The notes under the pieces: model-generated
What the model was told of the DNA's origin: nothing
Seen by the model: only the letters and a program-made list of their open reading frames with translations
Databases searched by the model: none
Assembly: GCA_022749755.1 (NCBI GenBank)
Contig: CM040443.1
Location: forward strand, 15,391,744-15,455,743
Direction: 5' to 3'
Length of the DNA: 64,000 nucleotides
Origin: Azadirachta indica
Taxonomy: Eukaryota; Streptophyta; Magnoliopsida; Sapindales; Meliaceae
Shown: positions 1 through 11,059 of the stretch, in pieces
How positions within the stretch are numbered: the first letter of the stretch is position 1
How the letters are laid out: each line of letters opens with the position of its first letter
Position numbers and translations under genes: made by a program

Positions 1-1459
1 TTATGTCAACTATTGTCCATCCTAAGGCATGTTTATGCAATCTTAGAATTTTGAGCAACTTACATTCTTGAAAAGCACTGAGTTTAGAAGAAATTATCAC
101 TGGAAAAGTTTCATTAGCACCCAAGAAAGCATACTTGAGGTCAGATGGTAATGGTTTCAATTCAAGTTTTGGTGGTTGAACACTCGATGGCATCGGTTTA
201 TCAGCACGTTGAGGTAGGTCTTCAAATTTTTGTCTGCATCCCTTAACTTCCAAAACCTGAGAAGATTTTAAAAGAGAATAAATATGAGACACTTCAGAAT
301 TTTCATCAGAATTGAAATCATTGCAACCATTTAAATGAGCATTCAAGAGATCAGAAAAATATGAAACATTAAAGTAGTCATGAACGAGTTCCTCAATATA
401 ACTAACTTCATGCATGTCATCATTTTCATTAGGTTGCTTGCAAATATTGAACACATTCATTTCCAATGTCATGTTTCCAAAGGATAATTTTAGAACTCCA
501 TTTCTGCATTTGATTATTGCATTAGATGTAGTAAGAAATAGACGTCCTAGTATGACAGGAATTTGAGTGCTTGAGCTAAGAACAGGTTGTGTGTCTAAGA
601 CAATAAAATCTACAGGAAAGTAAAATTTATCTACTTGGACTAACACATCTTCAAGTATTCTTCGTTGTATTTTCGCAGAACGATCAGCAAGTTGAAGTGT
701 TATAGAAGTACGTTTAAGCTCACCTAAACCTAATTGCTCATACACTGAATATGGCAACAAATTAACATTTGCACCAAGATCAAGTAAAGCATGGTTTGTC
801 CTAAAGTTTTCAATTACACAAGAAATTATGGGACAACCAGGATCTTTATATTTTGGTGGAGTGTTATATTGGATAATTGAACTAACATTTTCAGTTAAAA
901 ATGCTTTCTTTTAAACATTAAGCTTTCTTTTAACAGTGCATAAATCTTTCAAAAATTTGGCATAAGAAGGAACTTGCTTAATTGCATCTAACAAAAGAAT
1001 GTTAATTTTGACTTGCTTAAAAAGTTCAAAAATTTCAGAATTTTTGTTCAACTTTTGAATTGGTTGCAATCTTTGAGGAAAAAGAGTAGGGATAGGGCAT
1101 TTTTTAACATCACACATCTTAGGTTCAACATTATTTTCCTCACTCACTAATTTTGATGGGTTTTTAGGTTCAATCTCTTTCAAAGAAATGGTTTTATCAA
1201 TGACCTTACCACTTCGGAGAGTAGTGATGGAGTTGGCATTCTCATGCTGTGTGCCATTTAGGTTAGAATCACTTACATGAAATTGACCTGCTGGATTTGG
1301 TTGTGGTTGAGTAGGAAATTTACCTTTCTCTTGACTACGCAAAGCTGAGGTCAATGTTAAAAGTGTATTCTTGATATCATTAATGGCTTGTGATGTTTGA
1401 TTGTTTATGCTTGTTTGCCCTTGCATGAATGTTTGCAACATTTCCTCAAGAGTTTTCAA
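1..1459 (-). pseudogene. gag C-terminus/linker and retropepsin of family A element
   Basis: From 1459 leftward the frame reads a Gln-rich linker with the Athila hallmark TTLRSGKVIDKT, then a conserved VPSYAKFLKDLC segment. There is one stop at 911-913; the same frame then continues through an aspartic protease to position 1. The active-site motif is DLGANVNLLPYSVYEQLG (DLGA codons at about 770-781); DLGA in place of DSGA is normal in Athila retropepsins. The flap region and the ILGRLFL motif typical of retropepsins follow. The protease would mature Gag-Pol. The region between protease and RT is cut by the window edge. Confidence 0.85.
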
Positions 1460-1586
1460 ATGTGGTGAATGATATGATGAAAAATTTGAAGGTCTTTAAG
1501 GTGGTGGATGGGTATTATTATCATTTTTCCAACTAAAATTTGGGTGATTTCTCCATTCAGAATTGTATGTTTTAGAATATGGAGAA

Positions 1587-2642
1587 TTAGAGGAAAAAAG
1601 GCATTTTAAAAGAATTCATAGAATTTGCTTGGTCATGCAACACTTCTTTAAAAATTGGAATATTTCGACAATCTTGAATGGAATGTCCCATGACTTCACA
1701 AATTTCACAAATTTCATCACTATGCATAGATTTGACCTCTTTAACTTTCCTTAATTCCATGGCTTCAATCTTTCTCGTTAAATTTGTAATTCTAGCACTT
1801 AAATCATTTTCATGACTCAAATTATATTTACCCCTACTAGAACTAGCCATATTAGATCTAATTAAATTTTCAGAGGAACTAGTGGTTTGCCAAGATTGAG
1901 AGTTCTCAGCTAAATGATCTAAATACTCTAAAACTTCTTTTGGGTCTTTGTCTAAAAATTCACCATTACACATTATTTTAACAAATTGTTTTGTCTCTGC
2001 CGTTAACCCTTCATAAAAGAAACTGATTGTATGCCATTTTTCAAAACCATGGTGTGGGCATGAATTCAACAAGTTTTTAAATCTTTTCAAACATTGAAAA
2101 TAGGTTTCATTTCCTTTTTGACAAAAATTTTGGATTTGTCTCTTGAAAGCATTCGTTTTATGTATTGGAAAAAATTGCTTTAAAACTTGGTTTGCATTTC
2201 TTGCCATATGCCTATAGATCTAGGTTTTTGCTTTATCTTTTAAAGAAAAAGGAAACAATTTTAGTTTAATTATCTCTTCACTGCATATTTGATCCATAAA
2301 TGTGGCACATACTTCCTCAAATTCTTTTAAGTGCAAATAAGGACTCTCAGACTTTAAGCGATGGAAATTATGAAGTAAGGGAATCATACCGGGCTTAAAT
2401 CTGAAGTTATTTGCATTAAGCAGAAAAATAAAGCATGAAGGAGATGAATTTCGAGGAGGTTGCAAATATTCACGCATAGTTCGAATATGATGATTTTCAT
2501 TTTCTCCATGTATACTTTCATTTTCAGCCATAGTGTTAGTTGTGTGTGAGTTTGAAGATGAATCAAACAAATTTCCAAAGGAGGTTTCAAAATTGCCTTT
2601 CACCGATCGATGAGAATGAGGATCACGATACCATCCAAGCAT
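1587..2642 (-). pseudogene. gag (capsid and zinc knuckle) of family A element
   Basis: The likely start is the Met of MLGWYRDPHSHR at 2642; the open frame extends further upstream but that stretch is low-complexity Phe/Tyr. The protein shows the Athila-like gag region (PYLHLKEFEEVC), then a region with SFFYEGL, then a zinc knuckle CEICEVMGHSIQDC near its end. One in-frame stop at 2220-2222 (KT followed by a stop, where family members normally have Trp) splits the frame. A frameshift follows between 1587 and 1459, before the next open segment. Gag would form the virus-like particle. The decay shows that this copy cannot encode intact Gag. Confidence 0.85.
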
Positions 2643-2940
2643 GAAAAAATAATAATAATAATAATAAAACACAATAAAATAAAAGACAATAAAATAAAAT
2701 GTTAGCACAATAAAACAAATAAAAAAGAAAAGAGGTGGTATAACTTCCTCTTAATAAAATTATTGTAAATGAAAATAACAACACAATATTTAATAGAAAA
2801 AATTAAGAAAGGTGGCAAAATCTACCATGAACAAAATAAACAAAAATTAGGTGGTATATGTAGAACCAACCATAATGTAAATATAAATGGGCGGCTGAAC
2901 CTCCCAATAAAAATAAATAACAACAAGTAAATAAAAAAAA

Positions 2941-2975
2941 TGTTAAAGTTAGAGTTAGAGTTAGAGATTAAAGTT
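2941..2975 (-). repeat. Short hexamer repeat in the 5' leader
   Basis: About five imperfect copies of an AGTTAG-type hexamer lie between the primer site and gag. The mirrored copy is at about 39531-39563 in the plus-strand family member, so it belongs to the element's leader and is not a telomeric insertion. Confidence 0.7.
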
Positions 2976-3023
2976 AGTAAAAGAAAATTAAACAGGAACT
3001 AGTAAACTTTATACAAACTGTAC

Positions 3024-3041
3024 TCCCCGGCAACGGCACCA
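3024..3041 (-). other. Primer-binding site, tRNA-Asp type
   Basis: The minus strand reads TGGTGCCGTTGCCGGGGA, six bases inside the LTR. It is complementary to the 3' end of plant tRNA-Asp with one mismatch; the family A copy at 39464 has the perfect TGGCGCCGTTGCCGGGGA. It primes minus-strand cDNA synthesis. Confidence 0.88.
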
Positions 3042-3047
3042 AAAATT

Positions 3048-4461
3048 TGCTACAACTTAAAAGTTGTAACTCTTAAGTATAGGTTGTCTCAAGTAATAAA
3101 GTTCGGAAGTCCGAGTGTCGGTCCACAGGGAATGCGTTATATTAAGTCCATAAGTTTAAAGGTCTAAATATTACAAGTCCAAATATTCAAATATTATAAG
3201 AAATGGAATGAATTTGCATATTGTCAAATTTAAATTCAATATTATTATATATTAGGGCAATAGGGATCCATTTTAATGATTTGTATAGAATTTATTCTTG
3301 ATCCTTTTTTTCTTTTTAAAGAGAAATACAATTAAGAATCAAAAGAAGTGATCTTAATTGGATGATGAAAAAAAAACATTTAAGCACATAGAAATCAAAA
3401 AACTTACCTTTTAGTTGATGGTGAAAAACTATAAGTTGCCTTACTCTTGATATGTAGAAAACATCCAAGCATTCAATGTACCATTTGTTAACAATGAATC
3501 AAGATTTCTAACAATTCAAAATCACTTGCAAAATATAGTACTCAATCAATAAAAAGATTGACAATGAAGAACAAAACAAAGGATCAAAGAACAAAACTAT
3601 AAAATCATCAAAAGTTCACCCTTAGCCCTAATTACGAAATTAGAAATACAACACTTAATTGAAATTTAAATTACAAAAAGAAAACAGAAATGGTAAAACA
3701 ATTCTCCTTCTCCTCACTTCCACATCTTCCTTTATATAGGTAAAACAAAATACATTTCACATGTGTGAACATAATTTTGTCAATTTCTAATTAATCACGC
3801 TCTATCAACTTCCAACATATTTTTGACCATGAAAACCATCAAATTTCATAAAATGGCCTTTTTCAAAGTTGTAAGTGGACGACTCATCTTTCTAATGGTC
3901 TATATCTCACCCTTATTTCTATTTTAAACCGTGAGTTGTGTTAAAAGTAGATAAAGATGTTCAAGTTGCATTTCTCCACCGTCCTTCTAGAATGATCACT
4001 CTTTTTGGTAGCCGACAGTTGAAATTTGAGAAAGTACAAAACATAAAATATTTAGATCCTTTTCTCAGCTTTTTAGATCATCCAACCATATAATTTTTTG
4101 TTACATATTTAGGGAGATACAGCCCAAATACAGAAGCATGTTGGGCTGGTTCAAAGATGCGCTTGAGTTCTGTTAAAGCCAATTTCGTCCCATTAATTAC
4201 TCGAACTAGTCCAACCTTTGGCTTACAAAGTTGTGCAATGATGAGTTTATGCTTGTCTAGCCTAAAAATCGTATCAATTGATGATTTGAATTGAAAGATA
4301 CGCTCATTATACGAAACATGTGCAAAACCGACTATTTAGTCCAATCTATGTTTTACAATTCAATATAAAGGAATATGCTTCATTATTGGGAATAGAAGGA
4401 CATTATTAAGTGTAATTCATAATATTTCTCTTGATAAACCTACACTTTTAAACATTTATCA
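3048..4461 (-). repeat. 5' LTR of family A element (reverse orientation)
   Basis: The stretch is closely similar, reverse-complemented, to the LTRs at 38047-39457 and 44722-46130 and to the solo LTR at 56551-57953. In element orientation it starts TGATAAATGTTTAAAAGTG and ends TTAAGTTGTAGCA, giving the expected TG...CA ends and a length of about 1.41 kb. It should contain the element's promoter and polyadenylation signals; I could not place a TATA box with confidence. Confidence 0.92.
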
Positions 4462-5365
4462 TTTAGCTCACTCCAAACATTCACATGATCACTCAACCAG
4501 GTAAAAGATCCACTTCTTTCACTTTCTTATGACAAAATTGAATGAGAATAATAAAAGAAAACTAGCAAGATTGATCTCAACAAGTGTGAATGATGAAACT
4601 GAATGCACTTGGAGATGTTAATGAGTGTAGCACAAATTGAAGCTGAACAAAGTGTTTCAATATTTTGTGAACTTTACATTTTTCAAAAATAGGCTTAGAA
4701 TGTAAATAGAAAGAAATGAAAAGTCCCTTTTTATATTTTCATAAAAAATAGTCGTTATGAGTAAGAAAATTCTAATTTTTATGTTGTATGGTAGACCAGA
4801 AGTTATAATTGGTCGACTAGATCCTCAAACCAAAAACCCTTAAAATCGAAAACCCAAAACTCAATTGATTGAATGGCATAATTAGTCAACTAGGTTGCAA
4901 AATTCAATCAATAGAACTAGTAGCAAATTATGCAACCGCTATGACTTCTTGGTTTGTCAATCAAATTTGCCTTTTAGTCAATTGGGTGTTTTTGAAGTCT
5001 TGGTCTGGATTTTTTTGTGATCTGGTTGAACTAAAATGTGTTGAATCAGTTTTGCAGAATCAGTTTTTTAAAAACTACGAAAACTTTGCAATTTGGTCCT
5101 AAAAGTTTAGGTTTTCAAAACTGTGCATTTATGTCTATTTTTCATAAAACATATGATAAACATAAAACATTTTAAGCTTTTTATCAATGGATAACACACT
5201 TACAAAAACACAAGCTTATACATGTAAAATGTATATAAAATACCATCTTTTATACTTGTGTCTTGACTTCATGAATTGAGCTTGAATCATCCCTTTTCAT
5301 TTTTTTGATTGGATGATATGTTTTGTAATAATCAAAATTAGAGTTGTGTAACAATAAGGTTAACA
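4462..5365 (-). repeat. 3' LTR of Sirevirus-like element, truncated
   Basis: Collinear with 12830-13715. In element orientation it starts TGTTAACCTTATTG at 5365; the 5' LTR starts TGCTGACTTTAG. It is cut at 4462 by the family A insertion, so the LTR's last roughly 300 bases are displaced to the far side of that insertion, outside the window. Confidence 0.85.
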
Positions 5366-5380
5366 ATCTTTTTTTTTCTA
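5366..5380 (-). other. Polypurine tract of Sirevirus-like element
   Basis: On the minus strand a run of A and G (TAGAAAAAAAAAGAT) lies directly before the 3' LTR start. This is the expected plus-strand primer position. Confidence 0.6.
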
Positions 5381-5521
5381 TTTTTTATGATAACAAAATC
5401 ATTGAGTCCTATAGAGGTTTTTTTGATGATGATAAAATTCACTCTCCTTATAAATTTGAGCAACGCCTCCTCTACAAAAGATACTCCAAGCACAAGTACA
5501 AAAATAGGCACATCTATATAT

Positions 5522-5650
5522 GCCTAACTTCACTCAATAACTACTCCAATCAAGGTTCATCTCAACTTTACATAAACAAGCTATATATGCTTAACTTAAC
5601 TACCCAACTACTCCAATGAAGGTTCATCTCAACTTCACTAAAGAAGCTCA
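5522..5650 (+). repeat. Two-copy tandem repeat, about 65 bp
   Basis: Copies at about 5522-5588 and 5589-5650 share GGTTCATCTCAACTT and CTACTCCAAT blocks. They lie in the non-coding 3' part of the copia element. The open frame over them (5344-5619) looks like chance. Confidence 0.7.
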
Positions 5651-6109
5651 AAAACACTTATTTTTCTTCTTCTTTGGCATCATTAAAAATGGAGATAGAA
5701 ATATTGAATATTGATGATGACGGTAAGTGTGTGATCATCAAAATATAAGAGAAAATGACCATAATATGATAAAAACAAGTCCAAAGATAATAGAGTCCAA
5801 ACAATGCTCATCCATAAGTTCAACCAATGCACATCATAGCTTATAAATAAGTCCAAGTAACATAAAGTGAAAATAAACATAAAACATAATGCATGATAAT
5901 GAGATGTCTCTAGAATCATATGTTGGATGGATTGGGTACAGAATGTGGATGGTGAATAAGCTTAAGGATTTGGGCAATGTTACCTTGCTTTTCACTTATA
6001 GAAGTTTCAAAGTTGCCAAGGTGAGGATTCACTTGAGATTCAAATCCATGCAAGTTGGCACTAATGACATCTAACTAATCCTAAAGAGAGGTTAGAGAGA
6101 TATTCTGTG

Positions 6110-6990
6110 AGTTCGTCGCCTTACCTTCTTCATCTTTTTTACTTTGCTCTCTACCTAATCTAGCCTTCCTAACCTATCTCTCATATAGAGTCTTTTCATA
6201 TCTTATCCTTGCAAATGATATAAACTCAAAATGGTCATCTCAAGGAATCTCTATAGTTTCCTCATCCTCTAATAGGACATAAAAATGTTTGAAAATCAAT
6301 GTAAGTAACTGTCCATAGTAGAGTGTAAAGGTTTTATGGTGGGTTATCTTAGCCATGTTTTGTATTACCAAGTAACTTAAATTAACAACTCACCCTTTAA
6401 GTTGGTAGAAAATCAAATACCTCTCCATGCAACCTAAGTTTGCCAAATGACCTACTGGGTAAAAACACAATGGATATCACGGGCTATAATAGTTTACCCT
6501 CTAATGAGAGCTTGAGTGATTGATGAGTATAACCTTTATCATGCCTAAGCTCTTTTCACTAATGGTTTCAAACACATCCTCAAATGTCACTCGCTTATAA
6601 TAAAAAATAATCAACATTTGCAAAAATTTAGCTATCAGAATTAGGAGTTCCTAGAATGGTCCTTAGGGCTTCACAATCTAAATGCATTTAAATACCCTTA
6701 ACTTTGGTGAAAACATAAGGGTGAGGCTCTTTATACTAAAATTTGAGAATGTAATAGAACAACCTTATTAGCCTTAGATAAATAGGTTAACCGCCTAGCA
6801 AGTGAGTCTACTCTTGAGAGGCAAATAATGTCATCAAATCAAATGTTTTAAGAACCTCAAGATTAATTATCCTACCAAGATTAACAACCCTATTTGAAAA
6901 TCTAACATTGAACTTCTTAGCCAATTGATAAAGTCAAAAGTAGTTTATCAAACCTTGTTTTGACTCATCTCTCAATTGCCTCGACATTTT
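6110..6990 (-). pseudogene. Third ORF (env-like) remnant of Sirevirus-like element
   Basis: The minus strand reads from MSRQLRDESKQGL (near 6990) to a Lys/Glu-rich tail near 6110. Protein-like stretches are separated by stops and frame changes: KKFNVRFSNRVVNLGRIINL, KGIxMHLDCEALRTILGTP, then VIQNMAKITHHKTFTLYYGQ ahead of LTLIFKHFYVLLEDEE. These resemble the domain often annotated as 'putative plant transposon protein', which recurs downstream of pol in Sirevirus and Athila elements. The position between RNase H and the polypurine tract fits the Sirevirus env-like ORF. No signal peptide or membrane helix is visible in this decayed copy. The role of these ORFs is unproven even in intact elements. 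Confidence 0.6.
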
Positions 6991-7764
6991 GACTGATTCT
7001 TCTTCTTTTCTTTATGAGCTAGCTATGAATAATTGAAGAATAAAGCCCACATTTTACAGAAGTCAAAAATCTAGGATTAGGGGTTTTGAATTGAGAATTT
7101 TGGATTTTTAAGCCAAAACTTGGAACTAATGGAGGGGAAATGTGTTTAGGAAGTAGAAAAGCAATAATCTTGAAGAAATTTGGTAAAAATGATGAAATTT
7201 ATGTGATTTAAAGAGAGATAAAGGTAGGATTGAGTTTTATAGAGAGAGAGTGTTTTGGCCGTTCATTCAATCAATAAAAACCCAGATTCAATTAATCGAA
7301 TTGGTTGAATCATGCAAACCCAAAAAAATGCAAGAATCGATGCAAACCTGATTGATCAAATTTGCCACATGGTCGACTGATTCTCCCATTAGGTCGATTG
7401 AATTAGGTCTTTTTAGAATTTTAGGTTCCTTGGTTTTAAAGCATTTTCAGCCATCCAAACTCAATTCTAGATGTTTGTATTTGGCTTATGTGAATTGAAA
7501 CAATAATTATAATGGAATTGTTTTTTGTTTCAAGCCAATGGTATGCAATATGATGTGCTTAGATAAATTATACAATGCAAAACCAATCATTCATTTACAA
7601 AGCATCATTACAACAACCTCAATATCCAAAACTTCATTTTGAACAAATTTGGACAAGATAAGTGTGCATATAACAAGAGGTACATCATAGAAAATTACAC
7701 GCATAAGATTGGAAATTAAAAGAGCATGAAAATCACATATACAAGCAAGGCTACAAACATCACC
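6991..7764. other. Non-coding stretch between env-like ORF and pol
   Basis: No gene seen. 7260-7400 holds imperfect repeats around GGTCGACTGATT and CAATTAATCGAATTG; similar motifs occur in the LTRs (13140-13330), so this is probably element non-coding sequence. Confidence 0.5.
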
Positions 7765-10700
7765 CAATAAGTGTATAGCTTAATGCATGATTCTCAATAT
7801 CCAAAGCTTGTGCTTGATGGTGGTAAATTTGTCTTCCTTAAGGGGTTTAATGAATATGTTTACGCCTTGGTTCTCTGTAGGAACTTATTCCATAAAGATG
7901 TTCTTCTTTTGAACATTGTCTTTAAGGAAATATTGTCTAATTTCAATGTGCTTAGCCCTAGAGTGATAAATAGGGTTCTTGGATAGATTTATGGCCCTTG
8001 TGTTATCTCATATGATGGGAGACTAAGCAAGAGTGATACCATAGTCTTTAAGTGTGTGTTGCATCCAAAGTATTTGTGCACAATAACTATATACAGCAAT
8101 GTACTTTGCCTCGGCAATGGAAATGTCAACTAAAATTTGTTTCGTGCTAAACTATGATACTAATGAGTTTCATAGAAAATGACATGTGCCACTAGTGTTT
8201 TTCCTATCAACTTTGCTTTTGGCAAAGTTTGAATTAGAGTAGATAATCAATTTAAACTCCATACCTCTAGCATGCCATAGGCCTAAATCTATTGTGCCAT
8301 GCAAGTATTTGAAAATGTGCTTAACGGCAGTCAAATGAGATTCCTTGGGACAAGATTGAAAACGTGCACATAATCATACACTAAACATGATATCAGGCCT
8401 ACTTGCAGTTAAATATAGTAAGGATCTGACCATACCTCTATATTTTTTTATGTTTACAATGGTTCTTTTTCGTCCTTATCAAGCTTCAGTGTCAAACTTA
8501 TCGAAATTGATGCACTCTTCGAAAACTTCAATCCAAATAAAATTAAGTCCTCGATGTACTTGGATTGGTTGATGAAGATTTTATCCATCAGTTGCTTGAT
8601 TTGAAGACTAAGGAAGAACTTTAATTCAATTCTTTCTCATGTAATTTGAAAATTCTTCACACAAGAAATTGTTAGCAGCACTAAATATAATATCGTCAGC
8701 ATAAATTTGAATTATAAGTAAATAATGGCCTTTATGCTTAAAAAACGATGAGGTGTCTACCTTGCCCATACTAAAACCATTTCCAAAAGAAATTTGCTAA
8801 GCCTTTCAAAGTAAACTTGAGGAGCTTGTTTTAGACCATATAAGGCTTTATTTAATTTATACACATGGTTTGGATAAATCTCATTTTCAAAACCGGGATG
8901 TTGTTTAACATAAACCTCCTTCATGATGTACCCATTCAAAAATGCACTTGTAACATCCATTTGATATAAAATGAATTCTTTGTAACATGTAAAAGCCAAC
9001 AATATCCTAATGGACTCTAGTCTAGCTATGGGTGCAAATGTCTCATGAAAATCAATCCCTTCTTCTTAGTTTTACCTTTTGGCCATTAATCTAGCCTTGC
9101 TGTTAATAACCGTACCAGATTCATCCATCTTATTTCTAAATACTCATTTAGTTCCAATAACGGATTGATGTTTTAGTCTAGGGACTAATTCCCACACTTT
9201 TGTCTCTCTTAAATTGGTTTAACTTTTCTTGCATGGTCATTATCCAATTTTCATCTTTTTTAGGTTTAATTAAAGTCTTAAGTTTAGTTTGAGATATAAA
9301 TACAAAATTGTTATAGATGTTTCTAATGGATGCCTTAGTTTTAATGCCATGAGATGGATCACTAATAATTAAATCATGTGGGTGAGATTTGCCAAACCTC
9401 CACTCTTTAGGGAGTGTTTGATCATCATCTTCTTCGATCCTTGGTGCTTACTCTTCATTCGATGTAACTTTTTCTCCATGTTGTGTGGAGTCTTTGGATT
9501 TGTCTTTGTTTGACTCCTAGAGTTGCATGTTTTCCATTTCCTTGTTAAGATCATCATCAACAACTTCTTTTTCTAGAGAAAAAGGGTAGATTCATCAAAG
9601 GTAACATACATGGATTCCTCAACAACTAATGTGCTTTTGTTAAATACTCTATAAGCTTTGCAAGTCGAATAATAAACAAGGAAAGTCGCAATATCAGATT
9701 TTGAATCAAATTTACCCAAGTTATCCTTGGTATTTAAGATAAAGTATTTTGAACCAAAAACTTTTAAGCAACCAATATTGGGTTTTCTATTATTTCAAAG
9801 CTCATAAAGGGTTTTGTTGAGAGTAGGTCTGATTAATGCTTAGTTTAAAACATAGTTGCGATGTTAATAGCTTCGACCCAAAAGTATTAGGGTAATGAAT
9901 TTTCATGCAACATGGTTCTACATTTCTTGAATTGACTTATTATTTCTCTCAACGATACCATTTTGTTGAAGAATCCTAGTAGATGAGAATTGATGTACAA
10001 TGCCATACTCATCACAAAACTTTTCAAAAATAAGGTTTTTTAACTCACTATCATGATCACCATATACATATAATTGTGGTGTTCTTTTCATTTTGGACCT
10101 TTTTAGCAGACTTGGCAAAACGCATGAATGGCCTCGTCTTTCATTATTTAAAAAAAAAAACCCATGTGAACCTTAAAAAATCATCCACAGTAACATAAGC
10201 ATAATGCTTACCACAAAGACTTTTTGTCTTGATGGTCCAAATAAGTTCATATAGAGAAGTTCTAAAGGTTATAATGCTTACCATCAAGACTTGTTGTTCT
10301 TGATGGTCCAAATAAGTTTGTATGGAGAAGTTCTAAAGGTTATAATACTTACCACCAAGACTTGTTGTTCGTGATAGTCCAAATAAGTTCATATGGAGAA
10401 GTTCTAAAGGTTTTAAGGTTGAAATATGCATTTTTTATTTAAAAAAGTTTTGACTTGTTTTTCAAGTTGGCATGCATCACAAATTTTGTCCTTTACAAAA
10501 TCAATTTTTGGAAGGCCATTCATAAGGTTCTTTTTGACGATTTTTGAAATCAAATTTATGCTCACATGAAATCAAATCTATGCCAAAACCAACTACTTTC
10601 ATGCAATGCCAAAAAATAATTATTACTTTTTAAAGCACACTCAATATTAGTGATGTATACATTATCCCATCTAACACGCATAAACATAGTGTTATCATCA

Positions 10701-11050
10701 CACATTTCTATTATACAAGATGTGGGTTCAAAGACAACTTTGTACTCTTTGTCACACAATTGACTCAAACTAAGAAGATTATGTTTTAAATTACTAATTG
10801 GTAAAATATTTTCAATCAAGATGGTACCTTTACTACCTATATCGCCGGAGCCCATGATTTTTCCTTTAGCATTGTCCTTAAATATGACATGCCTTTCATC
10901 TTTCTTCTTGGTAAAGCTTGAAAGAAGAAAGATGTCACCCATCATATGTCTTGAACGAACATTATTGAGAAACCACTTCTTGTTCCTTGGTCCCTACAAA
11001 GGAGAATCATGTTGAGGTCTTAGGTACCTAAATTTTCTCGAGTCTTTGGG
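7765..11050 (-). pseudogene. pol (protease, integrase, RT, RNase H) of Sirevirus-like element
   Basis: Order on the minus strand, right to left: protease and GAG-pre-integrase (10945-10562; NLKHNLLSLSQLCD); integrase (about 10480-9650; FEKFCDEYGIVHQFS and QQNGIVERNN); linker; RT (9260-8700; QMDVTSAFLNGYIMKEVYVK and LYGLKQAP); RNase H (about 8230-7765; SIAEAKYIAVYSYCAQILWM, then DNTRAINLSKNP). The protease active site is destroyed: where copia proteins have DSGC before SRHMTGD, this reads NNVR before SRHMMGD (10956-10967). A 70-bp segment of the integrase region is triplicated. Stops occur throughout. Confidence 0.85.
10201..10412 (-). repeat. Tandem triplication (70-71 bp) inside integrase region
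   Basis: Three head-to-tail copies: 10201-10270, 10271-10341 and 10342-10412. Each contains ACCA.CAAGACTT, ATGGTCCAAATAAGTT and GGAGAAGTTCTAAAGGTT, with a few differences between copies. The ancestral pol coding has one copy here, so the expansion breaks the integrase frame. Confidence 0.9.
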
Positions 11051-11059
11051 CGTTAGCAC

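Larger units (their letters stand above)
1..4461 (-). mobile_element. Athila/Tat-type Ty3/gypsy retrotransposon, family A, 5' half
   Basis: Reading leftward on the minus strand the order is LTR (4461-3048), tRNA-Asp primer-binding site (3041-3024), gag from about 2642, then a retropepsin domain reaching position 1. RT, RNase H, integrase and the 3' LTR must lie beyond the left edge. The gag style, the DLGA protease motif and the tRNA-Asp primer site are those known for Athila/Tat-type elements. The same family occurs twice more here: 38047-46130 (plus strand) and the solo LTR at 56551-57953. The right border cuts into the LTR of the Sirevirus-like copia element at 4462, so this insertion is the younger of the two. 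Gag has a stop and a frameshift, so this copy is not autonomous. Confidence 0.9.

Noticed and set aside
2941..2975. Interstitial telomere repeat
   Set aside because: The unit is not TTTAGGG, and the same hexamers occur in the leader of the sister element at 39531.
3024..3041. tRNA-Asp gene
   Set aside because: Only the last 18 bases of the tRNA are matched, and they lie beside an LTR; it is a primer-binding site. The same holds at 39464.
10201..10412. CRISPR-like array
   Set aside because: Head-to-tail 70-bp duplication with no spacers, inside a plant retrotransposon.
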